Assembly: GCF_006476605.1 (NCBI RefSeq) | Contig: NZ_ML636800.1 | Location: forward strand, 248,001 to 312,000 | Reading direction: 5' to 3' | DNA: 64,000 bases | DNA from: Brucella gallinifaecis | GTDB taxonomy: Bacteria > Pseudomonadota > Alphaproteobacteria > Rhizobiales > Rhizobiaceae | Part shown: piece after piece, positions 36,763 to 46,071 of the stretch | Layout: each line of letters begins with the position of its first letter | Position numbering within the stretch: position 1 is the first letter of the stretch | Notes under the pieces: model-generated | What the model saw: only the letters and a program-made list of their open reading frames with translations | What the model was told of the DNA's origin: nothing | Databases searched by the model: none | Translations under genes and position numbers: made by a program

Positions 36763-36795
36763 AAATATCGTTCAATTCGGCGAAATATCGATCAA
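36763..36795 (+). promoter_or_regulatory. Direct repeat, candidate AraC-type operator
   Basis: AAATATCGTTCAA (36763-36775) and AAATATCGATCAA (36783-36795) match at 12 of 13 positions with starts 20 bp apart, the two-helical-turn spacing expected of AraC-family sites. The pair lies between the AraC gene and the receptor gene it probably controls. Confidence 0.6.
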
Positions 36796-36940
36796 GCCTC
36801 CCGATATATCATGATGTAAACACTCATATTAATTCACGCGCTGGAAACAGTGCGTAATGAATGCGTCTGGAATAGTCCTGAGGGGAAAATTCCACAAAAT
36901 ATGCAAGGCGCATCCGCTTTATATGAGGGGCTTCAGCAGC

Positions 36941-39103
36941 ATGACCAAATCGACTCAACGAAAAATAATCATGACCCTGGCAAGCGGGACTGCGCTGGCA
37001 TTGATACCGGTAGCATTCATGTCAGCCAAGGCGCAGGATAATACATCAATCCACCTTAATACGCTGGTTGTGAATACGGGAAATAATATCCCGACAGACG
37101 GAACAGCGCCTGTCGACGGCTTTGTTCCTCAAACCACTACCACAGGCTCCAAAGCCAGCGTAGAAATCGATAAGATTCCCCAATCTGTTTCCGTGGTAGG
37201 TCGTGATCAGATTTATGCTATCGGTGCCCAGAAGCTCGATGAAGCCTTACGCTACACTCCCGGAGTTCTTGGCCAGCCGTTCGGCGTGGATAATGATACC
37301 GACTGGCTTTATATCCGTGGTTTTGAGGCCACCCAATATGGCACTTATCTCAACGGATTGCAGAATTTCAGCTATGGTTTCGGTGGCTTCCTGATTGACA
37401 GTTTTGACATCGAACGTATTGACGTTCTTCTCGGCGCGGCATCCGCTCTTTATGGCGGCTCCAACCCGGGAGGCATTGTCAATTACATCAGCAAGCGTCC
37501 GAATGGTGAACGCATCCGCTATATTGAGGCCGGAATCAACAGCTATGGTAATGGCTATGTCGGCTTCGACATTGGAGACAAAGCCACAGAGACAATCAAT
37601 TACCGCATTAACGGCAAAATACAGGGTGGCGACAATTACACCGATTACGCAAAAGAATTTCGCGGTGTTATTTCACCGAGCTTGGAATATAAACCGGATG
37701 AGGCAACCCGCCTTACAATTCTGGCCAATTACACCCATCTTGATCTGACACATGATGGTGGCGGTTTCCTGCCCTATTACGGGACAGTCGTTCCAACAGA
37801 GTTTGGCAAAATTGCGCGTAAAACCAATCTCACAGAGCCTGATATTGACGATTATAAACGTGAACAGGTTCAGATCGGTTATGAATTTGAACACCAGTTC
37901 GACAATGACTGGAAAATTCGCCAGAACCTACGTTATGGAATGGCACATGTAAAAGAGCATAGTCTTTATGCCTATGGTTATGATGCGTTCCTGCCACAGC
38001 CCGCACCGGGTAATCCATATGTTTCACGTATCAATTTCAAGCATGATACAACTGTCAACACATTTCAGGCCGACAATCTGCTTGAAGGTGCTGTAACGAC
38101 AGGTGCGCTTACACATAATCTGTTGTTTGGTGCTGAATACCGATATTTCCGTATCGATCAGATGCAGCAGTCAGGAACAGGGACAACCTTAAATCCCTTC
38201 GATCCGGTCTATGGGGCACCTCAGGAGCCTATGCGCGAGCCCTATATCGATCAGAAACTCAACCGTCACCAGCTTGGCATCTATGCACAGGATCGCGTCG
38301 AGTTTGGCGATGGCTGGATTGTAACGATGAATGGTCGCTATGATTATGTATGGACTGAAGCAACAGGTTTGCCAGCCTATGAATATAATACTGGCCGCCT
38401 TTCCGGGCGTGCTGGTATTGGCTATGCTTTTGAAAATGGCATTACGCCATATTTAAGCGTTGCAACATTCTTCAATCCGATCATCGAAACTCTGGCTGAC
38501 CAAAGCTATGCAAAGCCAGAAAGCGGGACGCAATATGAAGTCGGGGTAAAATACCGTCCCGAATTTTTTGATGGCCTTATCACAGCCTCATTGTTTGATC
38601 TCACCAAAGAAAACGCTCTCTCTGGAAGCAGCTTTGCCCGTGAACAGCTTGGTAAAGTAAACTCACGTGGTTTTGAGCTGCAAGCTCAGGCCAATATCAA
38701 TGAAGACTGGAAAATAACGGCTTCGGTTACAGCTTACGATCTTAAAATCAAAGAGAACGACAGCAATCCAACGCTCATTGGCAACCGTCCCTACCTTCTG
38801 CCGGAACAACAAGTTTCAGCTTTTGTCGAATACACTGTGCCTGAAGGAGCCTTGAAAGGTATCACTCTGGGCGGTGGTATTCGCTATCTTGGCTCTTCTT
38901 ATGCTGATGAAGAGAATACGCTAAAGGTTCCTGCCGTCACACTGGCTGATCTTAAACTGGGCTATGAAAAGGATAATTGGGGCGTTGATCTCAACGTTAC
39001 AAATCTGTTCGACAAAAACTATGTTGCAGGTTGTCAGGGTATTTATGTCTGTGGTTACGGTGAAGGCCGCAAAGCTCTTCTGCGCGTTCACACCAAGTGG
39101 TGA
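36941..39103 (+). CDS. TonB-dependent siderophore receptor
   Basis: The product is an outer-membrane, TonB-driven ferri-siderophore receptor (FhuE/FpvA-like). The start at 36941 is chosen because it begins the signal peptide (MTKSTQRKIIMTLASGTALA..SAKAQ) and follows GAGGGG by 10 nt; the frame is open 28 codons further up. A TonB-box-like LNTLVVN follows the signal. The plug domain includes KIPQSVSVVGRDQI and the barrel starts after about residue 210. The last residues (VHTKW) end in the aromatic residue typical of beta-barrels. The siderophore is unknown. It is followed by a strong terminator. Confidence 0.92.
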   Translation: MTKSTQRKIIMTLASGTALALIPVAFMSAKAQDNTSIHLNTLVVNTGNNIPTDGTAPVDGFVPQTTTTGSKASVEIDKIPQSVSVVGRDQIYAIGAQKLDEALRYTPGVLGQPFGVDNDTDWLYIRGFEATQYGTYLNGLQNFSYGFGGFLIDSFDIERIDVLLGAASALYGGSNPGGIVNYISKRPNGERIRYIEAGINSYGNGYVGFDIGDKATETINYRINGKIQGGDNYTDYAKEFRGVISPSLEYKPDEATRLTILANYTHLDLTHDGGGFLPYYGTVVPTEFGKIARKTNLTEPDIDDYKREQVQIGYEFEHQFDNDWKIRQNLRYGMAHVKEHSLYAYGYDAFLPQPAPGNPYVSRINFKHDTTVNTFQADNLLEGAVTTGALTHNLLFGAEYRYFRIDQMQQSGTGTTLNPFDPVYGAPQEPMREPYIDQKLNRHQLGIYAQDRVEFGDGWIVTMNGRYDYVWTEATGLPAYEYNTGRLSGRAGIGYAFENGITPYLSVATFFNPIIETLADQSYAKPESGTQYEVGVKYRPEFFDGLITASLFDLTKENALSGSSFAREQLGKVNSRGFELQAQANINEDWKITASVTAYDLKIKENDSNPTLIGNRPYLLPEQQVSAFVEYTVPEGALKGITLGGGIRYLGSSYADEENTLKVPAVTLADLKLGYEKDNWGVDLNVTNLFDKNYVAGCQGIYVCGYGEGRKALLRVHTKW

Positions 39104-39127
39104 TGAATAAAGAATATAGTCTCTAAA

Positions 39128-39162
39128 AAACGGCGCCCTGATAAAGTATCAGGGCGCCGTTT
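39128..39162 (+). terminator. Terminator of the siderophore receptor gene
   Basis: AAACGGCGCCCTGATA and TATCAGGGCGCCGTTT are 16-bp perfect arms with a 3-nt loop, ending in T residues. It probably also serves the convergent exporter gene. Confidence 0.9.
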
Positions 39163-39248
39163 ATATTATAATTCATAATAAGATAAGGCAATTTTCTGAA
39201 ATTATAATTTATATGATTTTCAGGACACTTTATAACACAGCTGCCTGA

Positions 39249-40973
39249 TCATGCTGCCTGAACACTATGCAAGCGATTATAGCGCCCATTCTTCAATGCA
39301 AGCAGCTCTTTGTGACTGCCCTGCTCAACAATTTTACCGCCCTCAACAACCAGAATACGATCAGAATTAACAATCGTTGCCAGCCGGTGCGCAATCACCA
39401 ATGTCGTGCGCCCGGCTGAGAGCTCGGTCAGTGACTGCTGAATGGCCCGCTCAGTTTCTGTATCCAGAGCCGAAGTTGCCTCGTCAAGGATCAGAATAGG
39501 TGGATTTTTAAGGAAAATACGTGCAATTGCCAAACGTTGCTTCTGTCCTCCGGACAGTTTCACACCGCGCTCGCCAATAATGGTATCATAGCCATCGGGA
39601 AGATTTTCGATAACATCATCAAGTCGCGCGCGTTTTGCAGCCTGAATGATTTCTTGCTCGCTTGCTCCAAGCCGGCCATAAGCAATATTTTCGCGAATGG
39701 TACCTGCAAACAGGAATACATCCTGGCTTACAATTCCGATATTTGAGCGCAATGACTTTAGTGTCATATTGCGGATATCGATGCCGTCTACGTAAATACT
39801 ACCTTCAGTCGCATCGTAAAAACGTGGCAGCATCGAACAGATTGTCGTTTTTCCAGCACCGGAAGAACCCACAAAAGCAACCGTTTCACCAGCCTTGATA
39901 GATAAATTGAGATTACTGAGAATAGGCTGGGCATTGCTATAGCCAAAGCCCACATTGCGATATTCAATATCGCCTTTCAGACGCTTGACCGGCAATGCAT
40001 TCGCACGATCTGCAATATCCGGGCGCGTATCGAGAAACTCCACATAGCGCTGAAATCCTGCAATTCCCTTTGGATAGGTCTCAATTACAGAATTAATCTT
40101 GTCGATCGGGCGAAAGAAAACATTAACAAGCAACAGGAAGCCCACAAAACCACCGGCAGTCAATTCATCGCGCACAACGAACCATGCACCGGCCAGCATA
40201 ACAACGACCTGCACAAAGCGCATCGACAAATAAGATAGCGACATGGAAGCAGCCATGATTTTATAGGCTGCAAGCTTTGTCTTTTGATAGTTTTCGTTGC
40301 TTTCAGCAAATAGCTTGCGCTCATAATCTTCATTGGTGAAGGCCTGAACAACACGAATTCCACCGACATTCTCTTCAATGCGGGCATTGAAATCGCCGAC
40401 ACGCCGGTAAAGTGCGTGCCAGTTTGAAGTCATGCGACCTCCATAACGCATTGTTACATAAGCCGAGAGCGGCACGATCATGGCTGTGATCAGCGCCAGA
40501 GGAATATGAACCCACATCATCAATGCAAAAGCACCAATCAATGTCATGATAGCTATGAAAACATCTTCAGGACCATGATGTGCGACTTCACCGATCTCTT
40601 CGAGATCTTTGGTTAATCGCGCCACCAGATGTCCTGTTTTCTGATTATCAAAGAAACCGAATGATAGTTTTTGCAGATGATCAAATGCCTTGCGCCGCAT
40701 CTCGGTTTCAATTCTGATACCAAGCATATGCCCCCAATAGGTCACAACAACCTGAAGAAGAGCATTGAGGATATAAATTGCCAACAGACCGATTGCAGCA
40801 AGACTGATAATGCCGAGCTGACCTGTCGGCAGCAAACGATCAATAAAAATCGTTACTGCGACAGGAAATGCCAATTCGAGAAGACCTGCAGCCACAGCAC
40901 TTGAAAAGTCTAACATAAACAAGCCACGATGCGGCCTATAATAGCCAGCAAAGCGCTTTAACAATTCAACCAT
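39249..40973 (-). CDS. ABC exporter (fused permease and ATPase)
   Basis: The 574-residue protein is a half-size exporter of the MsbA/LmrA type. The N-terminal domain (about residues 1-310) holds six helices, and the C-terminal ATPase domain has Walker A GSSGAGKTT, signature LSGGQKQRLAIAR and Walker B ILILDEATSALD. The substrate is not evident. Its place between a siderophore receptor and a siderophore-interacting protein makes siderophore release or iron chelate handling plausible, but generic multidrug export cannot be ruled out. Confidence 0.85.
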   Translation of the reverse strand: MVELLKRFAGYYRPHRGLFMLDFSSAVAAGLLELAFPVAVTIFIDRLLPTGQLGIISLAAIGLLAIYILNALLQVVVTYWGHMLGIRIETEMRRKAFDHLQKLSFGFFDNQKTGHLVARLTKDLEEIGEVAHHGPEDVFIAIMTLIGAFALMMWVHIPLALITAMIVPLSAYVTMRYGGRMTSNWHALYRRVGDFNARIEENVGGIRVVQAFTNEDYERKLFAESNENYQKTKLAAYKIMAASMSLSYLSMRFVQVVVMLAGAWFVVRDELTAGGFVGFLLLVNVFFRPIDKINSVIETYPKGIAGFQRYVEFLDTRPDIADRANALPVKRLKGDIEYRNVGFGYSNAQPILSNLNLSIKAGETVAFVGSSGAGKTTICSMLPRFYDATEGSIYVDGIDIRNMTLKSLRSNIGIVSQDVFLFAGTIRENIAYGRLGASEQEIIQAAKRARLDDVIENLPDGYDTIIGERGVKLSGGQKQRLAIARIFLKNPPILILDEATSALDTETERAIQQSLTELSAGRTTLVIAHRLATIVNSDRILVVEGGKIVEQGSHKELLALKNGRYNRLHSVQAA

Positions 40974-41065
40974 GGCGCGGCTCCTTCACCTACAATTTAT
41001 AGGGTGCCTAGCGCATTATGTTTGCGAGCGAAAGCTTGGAATGGCCGGTTCACTCAGCATTGTGA

Positions 41066-42163
41066 TCAACCTGCCATAAAACCCACGGCATCCTTGTGCC
41101 AATAACCTGCAACCAGTGTTTCTTCACGGCTCTTGCCAAGTTTCTGGCGCCAATGCTGACGGATGATTTTTGCCTGATCCGCCTCACCTGCAAACCAGCC
41201 GAAACTGTCTGGTCCTTCCGGCCATTCTGCTTCACATAGTATCTTTGTCAGCTTTTCAGCAGCGCGCTTCTGGTCTGCATCAATAATCCACTCAATGGAA
41301 ATGCCATGGGGATGCGCCAGTTCCTGAACATCCTGCTCACTATCGACAGCGATAACCACACGCCCCGTTACCTCGTCCGAAAACTCTTCGAGCATTCGTC
41401 CAATAGCCGGAAGACCCGTGGCATCAGCCCCCATCAGATAGCGACTGGCACGACGTAAAGGGCGCCCGACCGGTCCCATCAATCCAACCAGATCCCCTGC
41501 CTTGGCACTCTTTGCCCAAGCACAAGCAAGTCCTTCAACCTCATGAAGATAGAAGTCAATCTCAAGCCAGTTGGCATCAATATCAAGATTGCGGATCGTA
41601 TATGCACGCGAAGCAGGCTTGCGCAAGTCATCCGGCCAGAATGGCAAGCCATTCGGCCCCATAACCGGCCATACCGGCTGCGGCGTTTCAGCGGTCGGTA
41701 ACAGCAACCGGATATGCATGGCACCAAAAAGAGAAAACCGCTTGAGATCCTGACCTGAAAGTCGCAGCCGGAGCATTCGTGGCGTAATTAAATGCGAGGA
41801 AACAACCTGCATCAAACGAAATTGTGGCAGAACTTGCTCGCCTGCCCTATCCCCCTGCCAGACAATTTCGGGTGCTTCTTCCTTTGTGTAAAGTTTGATT
41901 GCAACAGCAGCAAGATCTTTAAGACGATGTAAACCAGTGTCATCATCAGCGTGAAGCGCAACACGATAGCCATCTGTTTTACTATCGATTTCAATACGCC
42001 CAAAGGAATAATCAAATATATGGCTATCGTCGTTCTTATCATACTGAGCGTGATATGAATTCAGGCGATCCACTATATTCGGCAGATAATTATTACCATT
42101 TTGCAGGCGGATATTTGCATAGCTCAGCAGGTTGCAAATGTTTTCAGCAGACGATTGCGACAC
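41066..42163 (-). CDS. Siderophore-interacting protein with N-terminal DUF2218 domain
   Basis: The protein joins a DUF2218 domain (about residues 1-95, with FDYSFGRIEIDSKTDGYRVALHADDDTGLHRLKDLAA) to a siderophore-interacting FAD-dependent ferric reductase (residues about 110-365), which has LRLSGQDLKRFSLFGAMHIRLLLP, SRAYTIRNLD and GDLVGLMGPVG. It probably reduces iron in imported siderophores. The start at GTG 42163 is preferred because GGGTGAGAAAG precedes it and because the longer frame (to 42223) would run through an intergenic repeat. The N-terminus is uncertain. It lies downstream of the haem receptor. Confidence 0.85.
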   Translation of the reverse strand: MSQSSAENICNLLSYANIRLQNGNNYLPNIVDRLNSYHAQYDKNDDSHIFDYSFGRIEIDSKTDGYRVALHADDDTGLHRLKDLAAVAIKLYTKEEAPEIVWQGDRAGEQVLPQFRLMQVVSSHLITPRMLRLRLSGQDLKRFSLFGAMHIRLLLPTAETPQPVWPVMGPNGLPFWPDDLRKPASRAYTIRNLDIDANWLEIDFYLHEVEGLACAWAKSAKAGDLVGLMGPVGRPLRRASRYLMGADATGLPAIGRMLEEFSDEVTGRVVIAVDSEQDVQELAHPHGISIEWIIDADQKRAAEKLTKILCEAEWPEGPDSFGWFAGEADQAKIIRQHWRQKLGKSREETLVAGYWHKDAVGFMAG

Positions 42164-42191
42164 GGACTTTCTCACCCAATTCAGTACACCA

Positions 42192-42217
42192 CCGGAAAAT
42201 CTGGAACAGTTTTCGGG
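42192..42217 (-). repeat. Intergenic palindromic repeat, family A, copy 2 (diverged)
   Basis: Read on the minus strand it begins CCCGAAAACTGTTCC and ends ATTTTCCGG. It resembles the inner part of the repeat at 2861-2901 with several C-to-T type changes. It supports starting the siderophore-interacting gene downstream of it. Confidence 0.55.
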
Positions 42218-42237
42218 AGGCATTAAAACAAAAAATC

Positions 42238-42276
42238 AGAGCGGCGATCTGTCTCCACCAGATCGAAATCCGCTCT
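42238..42276 (-). repeat. Intergenic palindromic repeat, family B, copy 3
   Basis: On the minus strand AGAGCGG pairs with CCGCTCT and, inside it, CGATCTG pairs with CAGATCG. The central GATCTG/CAGATC motif and the TTTC before it match the copies at 27019 and 28316. It lies directly after the haem receptor terminator. Confidence 0.65.
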
Positions 42277-42285
42277 AAAAGATGA

Positions 42286-42315
42286 ATGCATGAGAGCTGA
42301 AAAGCTCTCATGCAT
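42286..42315 (-). terminator. Hairpin ending the haem receptor transcript
   Basis: ATGCATGAGAGCT and AGCTCTCATGCAT form a perfect 13-bp stem with a 4-nt loop, 11 nt after the receptor stop. The T-run on the minus strand is weak, so it may act as an attenuator allowing some read-through to the siderophore-interacting gene. Confidence 0.65.
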
Positions 42316-42325
42316 GAATTCAATA

Positions 42326-44467
42326 TCAACCGCCAATACGACCCGTTATGGCAATTTTAAAGGTCCGGCCTTTGCCCTGATCCAGATCCGAGGTTGGAGA
42401 CCAACCGGTCTGGGCATCGGAATAAGACTTGTTGAAGATATTATCGATGCCAAAATCAAGCTTCAGATGATCATTCATCTTCACATTGGCAAAAACATTG
42501 ACAAGATCATAGCGCGGGTAAGTATAGACATTTTTGCCGCTTGGGCGAACGACCTTACCAAAGCTTTGATACTCAACACCATAGATCAGCTTCTCGTCGA
42601 AAGCTTTCAGACCCAGCGTTGCGCTGACATTATCAAGCGGCGTATTGCTCAGACTTTGTCCCTCATAGATACCATCCTTCATCTCCGCATTTGTAAATGA
42701 AGCAGCAAGATTCACATAACCCCACCAGTTGTCATAGGTGCCTTCAAGTTCGACGCCACGCAGACGTGCCGTGCCAACATTTTCCGAAGTCGTATAAGAG
42801 CCTTTGGATACAGTGTTGATGTAATTCTTAACATCCGTATGGAAGAAATTAAGCTTGGCACGAAGCTGATCTCCGGCATCAAAAATTCCATCCTGTCGCA
42901 AGTTGATACCCGCTTCAAAGGAAGTGGCAACTTCTGGTTCCAACAACAGGTTTGGCTCATATCCTGAACCATGGGAGCCATTTTGACGGAACATATCCTG
43001 CATATGCGGCACGCGATAGCCTTGCGAATAAAGTCCATAGAACTGTATGCCGTCCCATGGCGTTACGCCAATGCTCAGACGCGGGGAAAAACGATGGCCA
43101 TCAGAACTGACATCCTGCGCTGACGCTGTTTTATCGCCTTTAAGCGTTCCATCAAGACGATAACCATCATAACGAACGGCACCAATCAATTCGAGCCACT
43201 TCTGATAATCACCCTGCCATTGAAGAACACCACCATAAGCCTGCTGGTCGCCATTGCCGAAATTATCAGCATCAGATTCACCGCGCATTTTGTAATAATC
43301 CACACCATAAGTAACGGTATGAGTCATGGCGTCTGTTTCAAACTTCGAGCTGTTATAGGCACGGAAACCCGCCGTTGAGACATTATAGAAACGGGTTTTT
43401 CCTATATCGGCCGGTTTCCAGATTTGGTACTGGTCATTATCCGTGCTGCTATAATACGCATTCATAGACAAATCCCATAAAGGGTTATCCTCAGGCCTGT
43501 AGGTATAATTTCCAGTATAGTTGTTTATTATTGTAGAAGCATCATAAGTTGAAAGAGTTGCAGACGTAGAGCCACTGCTTCCCGTCATGATGTCATTATA
43601 TTTCTGACGTGAATATCCGAACTTCAGTTCATGGCCTTCAGCCGGGCGGATTGTTACTTTGCCAAGCCCACTGACTACGCGCTCACCGGTCCAGCGAACG
43701 ACATCACCATCACCATTCTTATAAGGATCGCTATCACGATAATTCAGGTTGCCGATAATATCGAAATTCTCATGAAAACGATAAGCGCCAACCGTACTGG
43801 TCATCCAGCCCTTACCATTGGTTTCATAACGAAGCTTTTCACTCAGCGCCCAGGTTTCATTATCACGCAGAAAATCGCCCGCATCTTTGGTTTCAAAGGC
43901 AACCAGGCCACCAATGCCACCCGAACCATAAGCATTGGAAACAGGACCACGTATAACAGTGACCTGCTTTAGCATTTCTGGTTCAATATAAAACGAGCCG
44001 GAGCCATGACCAACGCGCCAATAATCCTGACGTGCACCGTCCAGAGTAACAGCAACACGGCCATATTCCTGAAGCCCACGGATATTGATCGAAGTCGCAG
44101 GATCATCCCCATTCAGGGATGCATGAACGCCGGGCGTTGAACGAAACAGATCAGCTGCAGTTGTCGCTTGAATGCGATCAATATCCCGCTGCGTCACAAC
44201 ACTTGTCGATGCCATGGCATCAATGGCCGCTGCATTTTGAATGGTCGGCGAAATCGTAATTGTGTCCAGCTGAAGAACTTGCTCTTTACGCTTTTTCTCA
44301 GCGTCATCCTGTTTTGCTGTCTCGTTCTGGACAGGTGCGGGTTGCACTGCATTTTGCGCCAAACCCGGAACAACAGCCCAGAAACTGCCCCCAGCCACTC
44401 CGGCTACAATCGCTGTATCCAACAAATAACGAACACGCCTTGAATTCAATATCACTGCAACCCCCAA
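42326..44467 (-). CDS. TonB-dependent haem/haemoglobin receptor
   Basis: The 713-residue protein is an outer-membrane receptor of the haemoglobin/transferrin/lactoferrin family, likely taking up haem. A long signal region (about residues 1-38, with a hydrophobic core IVAGVAGGSFWAVVPGLA) precedes the TonB-box-like LQLDTITISPT. The plug has SVVTQRDIDRIQATTAADLFRSTPGVHASL and SINIRGLQ. The barrel ends in FKIAITGRIGG without the usual terminal aromatic. A promoter with good -35 and -10 boxes lies 54 bp upstream. Haem receptors in this group are normally iron-repressed; no Fur or Irr box was matched with confidence here. Confidence 0.9.
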   Translation of the reverse strand: MGVAVILNSRRVRYLLDTAIVAGVAGGSFWAVVPGLAQNAVQPAPVQNETAKQDDAEKKRKEQVLQLDTITISPTIQNAAAIDAMASTSVVTQRDIDRIQATTAADLFRSTPGVHASLNGDDPATSINIRGLQEYGRVAVTLDGARQDYWRVGHGSGSFYIEPEMLKQVTVIRGPVSNAYGSGGIGGLVAFETKDAGDFLRDNETWALSEKLRYETNGKGWMTSTVGAYRFHENFDIIGNLNYRDSDPYKNGDGDVVRWTGERVVSGLGKVTIRPAEGHELKFGYSRQKYNDIMTGSSGSTSATLSTYDASTIINNYTGNYTYRPEDNPLWDLSMNAYYSSTDNDQYQIWKPADIGKTRFYNVSTAGFRAYNSSKFETDAMTHTVTYGVDYYKMRGESDADNFGNGDQQAYGGVLQWQGDYQKWLELIGAVRYDGYRLDGTLKGDKTASAQDVSSDGHRFSPRLSIGVTPWDGIQFYGLYSQGYRVPHMQDMFRQNGSHGSGYEPNLLLEPEVATSFEAGINLRQDGIFDAGDQLRAKLNFFHTDVKNYINTVSKGSYTTSENVGTARLRGVELEGTYDNWWGYVNLAASFTNAEMKDGIYEGQSLSNTPLDNVSATLGLKAFDEKLIYGVEYQSFGKVVRPSGKNVYTYPRYDLVNVFANVKMNDHLKLDFGIDNIFNKSYSDAQTGWSPTSDLDQGKGRTFKIAITGRIGG

Positions 44468-44520
44468 CTAGCTTGCATCACACGTCATTAAGATGACAAA
44501 AAAACTCATATTAATTGGAG

Positions 44521-44549
44521 GCTATATTAATCATGATCATAAGAGTCAA
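44521..44549 (-). promoter_or_regulatory. Promoter of the haem receptor gene
   Basis: On the minus strand TTGACT and TATAGC are separated by exactly 17 nt, close to the sigma-70 consensus. The spacer contains ATCATGAT, a short palindrome that could be part of an iron-responsive operator. Confidence 0.6.
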
Positions 44550-45012
44550 CTTAAATTATTATCGCGTGAAAAAATCCGCAATGAAGCCAAAATAGGTGAA
44601 AATGCAAAAGGCTCGCCGATTAAAAACGGACGGGAAAAGTCGGCTGGCCAAGGTTTAGCACAGGGCCGGCGCATGTATTTTTTTACACAAATAGAAATAA
44701 ATTTCTTAATACATGTTTGGCGCGGATCATCATCATATCAGAGATAAGATTTTGCTAATCATTATTAAATTCTCATACAGTAATTTCAGTATTTTATGAA
44801 ATATAGATGTGAATATTAAGGGGTTGCTTTTTTAATACAGGCCGTTATTGTCGCGCCACTTGGAGGAGTTAAGAACCGTCCCAGCGCGTTTACCGCTGCG
44901 GGGCGGTTTCTTATTTTAAAGATTATAAATTTACATCAGCCATTACAGATATCTGTCCGGGCTTCTGGCCATAATCCAGCTTCTGTCACGCCATGAAAAT
45001 CAAGAGACGCAC
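44550..45012. other. Intergenic region, possibly with a small RNA
   Basis: Between the haem receptor promoter and the AI-2E gene there is no convincing gene; an 84-residue frame at 44493-44747 has no ribosome-binding site. The region contains an AT-rich stretch and, at 44871-44917, a strong hairpin with T-rich tail listed separately. Confidence 0.4.
44871..44917 (+). terminator. Strong hairpin with T-rich tail, end of a small RNA or of the AI-2E transcript
   Basis: AAGAACCGTCCC pairs with GGGGCGGTTTCTT with one bulge, plus an inner AGCG/CGCT pairing, followed by TTATTTT on the plus strand. No plus-strand gene precedes it, so it could end an unannotated small RNA. Alternatively it ends the AI-2E gene transcript (stop 96 bp away) on the minus strand. 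Confidence 0.5.
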
Positions 45013-46071
45013 TCAATCAGAATGCAGATTCTTGATGCTTTGCTCCTGCGCCAGAAGCGACCATGCTGCAATGAACATTGCTGCAATCATTGGCCCCACT
45101 ACAAATCCATTAATCCCAACAAGCGAAATCCCGCCAATCGTAGAAATCAGAACAACAAAATCCGGCATACGCGTTCCTTTACCCACCAATGGAGGACGCA
45201 AAAGATTATCGATAAGCCCAATAACCAAAACACCGACGAAAATCAGTATAAGCGCCTGTAGCCACATGCCGTTTACGAGAAACCAGACCGCAACCGGAGC
45301 CCAGACAAGCGAAGCACCAACAACTGGCAGCAATGAGAAAATTGTCATCATGACACCCCATAACAGGGCTGCCTCGATACCAAGCAACCAGAATGTCACG
45401 CCACCAATCGTACCCTGAACAAGCGCGATAATGGCATTTCCTTTAACTGTTGCCCGAATAACGGCTGCAAACTTATCAACAAACTGATTTTTATAATCTT
45501 CGCTGAGCGGTATTGCCTGCCTGATTTTCTCTTCCAGCACCTCTCCGTCGCGAAATAGAAAGAACAACAGATATATCATGATGCCGAAACTGATGATGAA
45601 CTGAAGCGTGTTCTGCCCAAGACTGACCAGGCGGCTTGCGAAAATCTGGCTGCCTTGCAAAATCCCACCAGTAATACGCACTCGCCACTCTGCAAAAGTA
45701 CCAAGTTCGAAACGGACCATCCATTCTTCCAGCGTAGGGGGCAATGCAGCAAGAATACGGGTGATATAGGTGTTCATATCGAACTCACGCGTGCTCAGTC
45801 TCTGATAAACGGAATTACCTTCCTGAACCAGCAAAGCAAATATGAGCAGAGTTGGCAGGATGACAAGACACAGGCACATCAGCACCGAAAGAAATGCTGC
45901 GATGTTTCGTCTGCCATGCAGGGCACGGACAAGCCATTGCTGCACCGGATAGAAAATGAGCGCAAGAATGATGCCCCAAAGCACCGCAGAGTAATAAGGA
46001 ATCAACAACCAGGCGAAAGCCACAGTTACCAGTGCTAAGAGGATGTAAAAACTTGCGCGCTGGACAGACAT
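45013..46071 (-). CDS. AI-2E family transporter
   Basis: The 352-residue protein has about eight hydrophobic helices in the pattern of the AI-2E/YhhT/PerM family. The N-terminal pair (ILLALVTVAFAWLLIPYYSAVLWGIILALIF), a hydrophilic central segment (residues about 90-150), and the conserved VQGTIGGVTFWLLGIEAALLWGVMMTIFSLLPVVGASLVW are all present. Members include sodium/lithium antiporters and proteins of unknown function, so AI-2 export is only the family name. It stands alone. Confidence 0.85.
   Translation of the reverse strand: MSVQRASFYILLALVTVAFAWLLIPYYSAVLWGIILALIFYPVQQWLVRALHGRRNIAAFLSVLMCLCLVILPTLLIFALLVQEGNSVYQRLSTREFDMNTYITRILAALPPTLEEWMVRFELGTFAEWRVRITGGILQGSQIFASRLVSLGQNTLQFIISFGIMIYLLFFLFRDGEVLEEKIRQAIPLSEDYKNQFVDKFAAVIRATVKGNAIIALVQGTIGGVTFWLLGIEAALLWGVMMTIFSLLPVVGASLVWAPVAVWFLVNGMWLQALILIFVGVLVIGLIDNLLRPPLVGKGTRMPDFVVLISTIGGISLVGINGFVVGPMIAAMFIAAWSLLAQEQSIKNLHSD

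Noticed and set aside
42164-42223. Longer start of the siderophore-interacting gene
   Set aside because: The added codons translate a family A intergenic repeat.
44493-44747. 84-residue plus-strand frame (starts MTKKLILIGG) next to the haem receptor, considered as HemP/HmuP
   Set aside because: No ribosome-binding site, it covers the likely receptor promoter, and it lacks the conserved HemP pattern.
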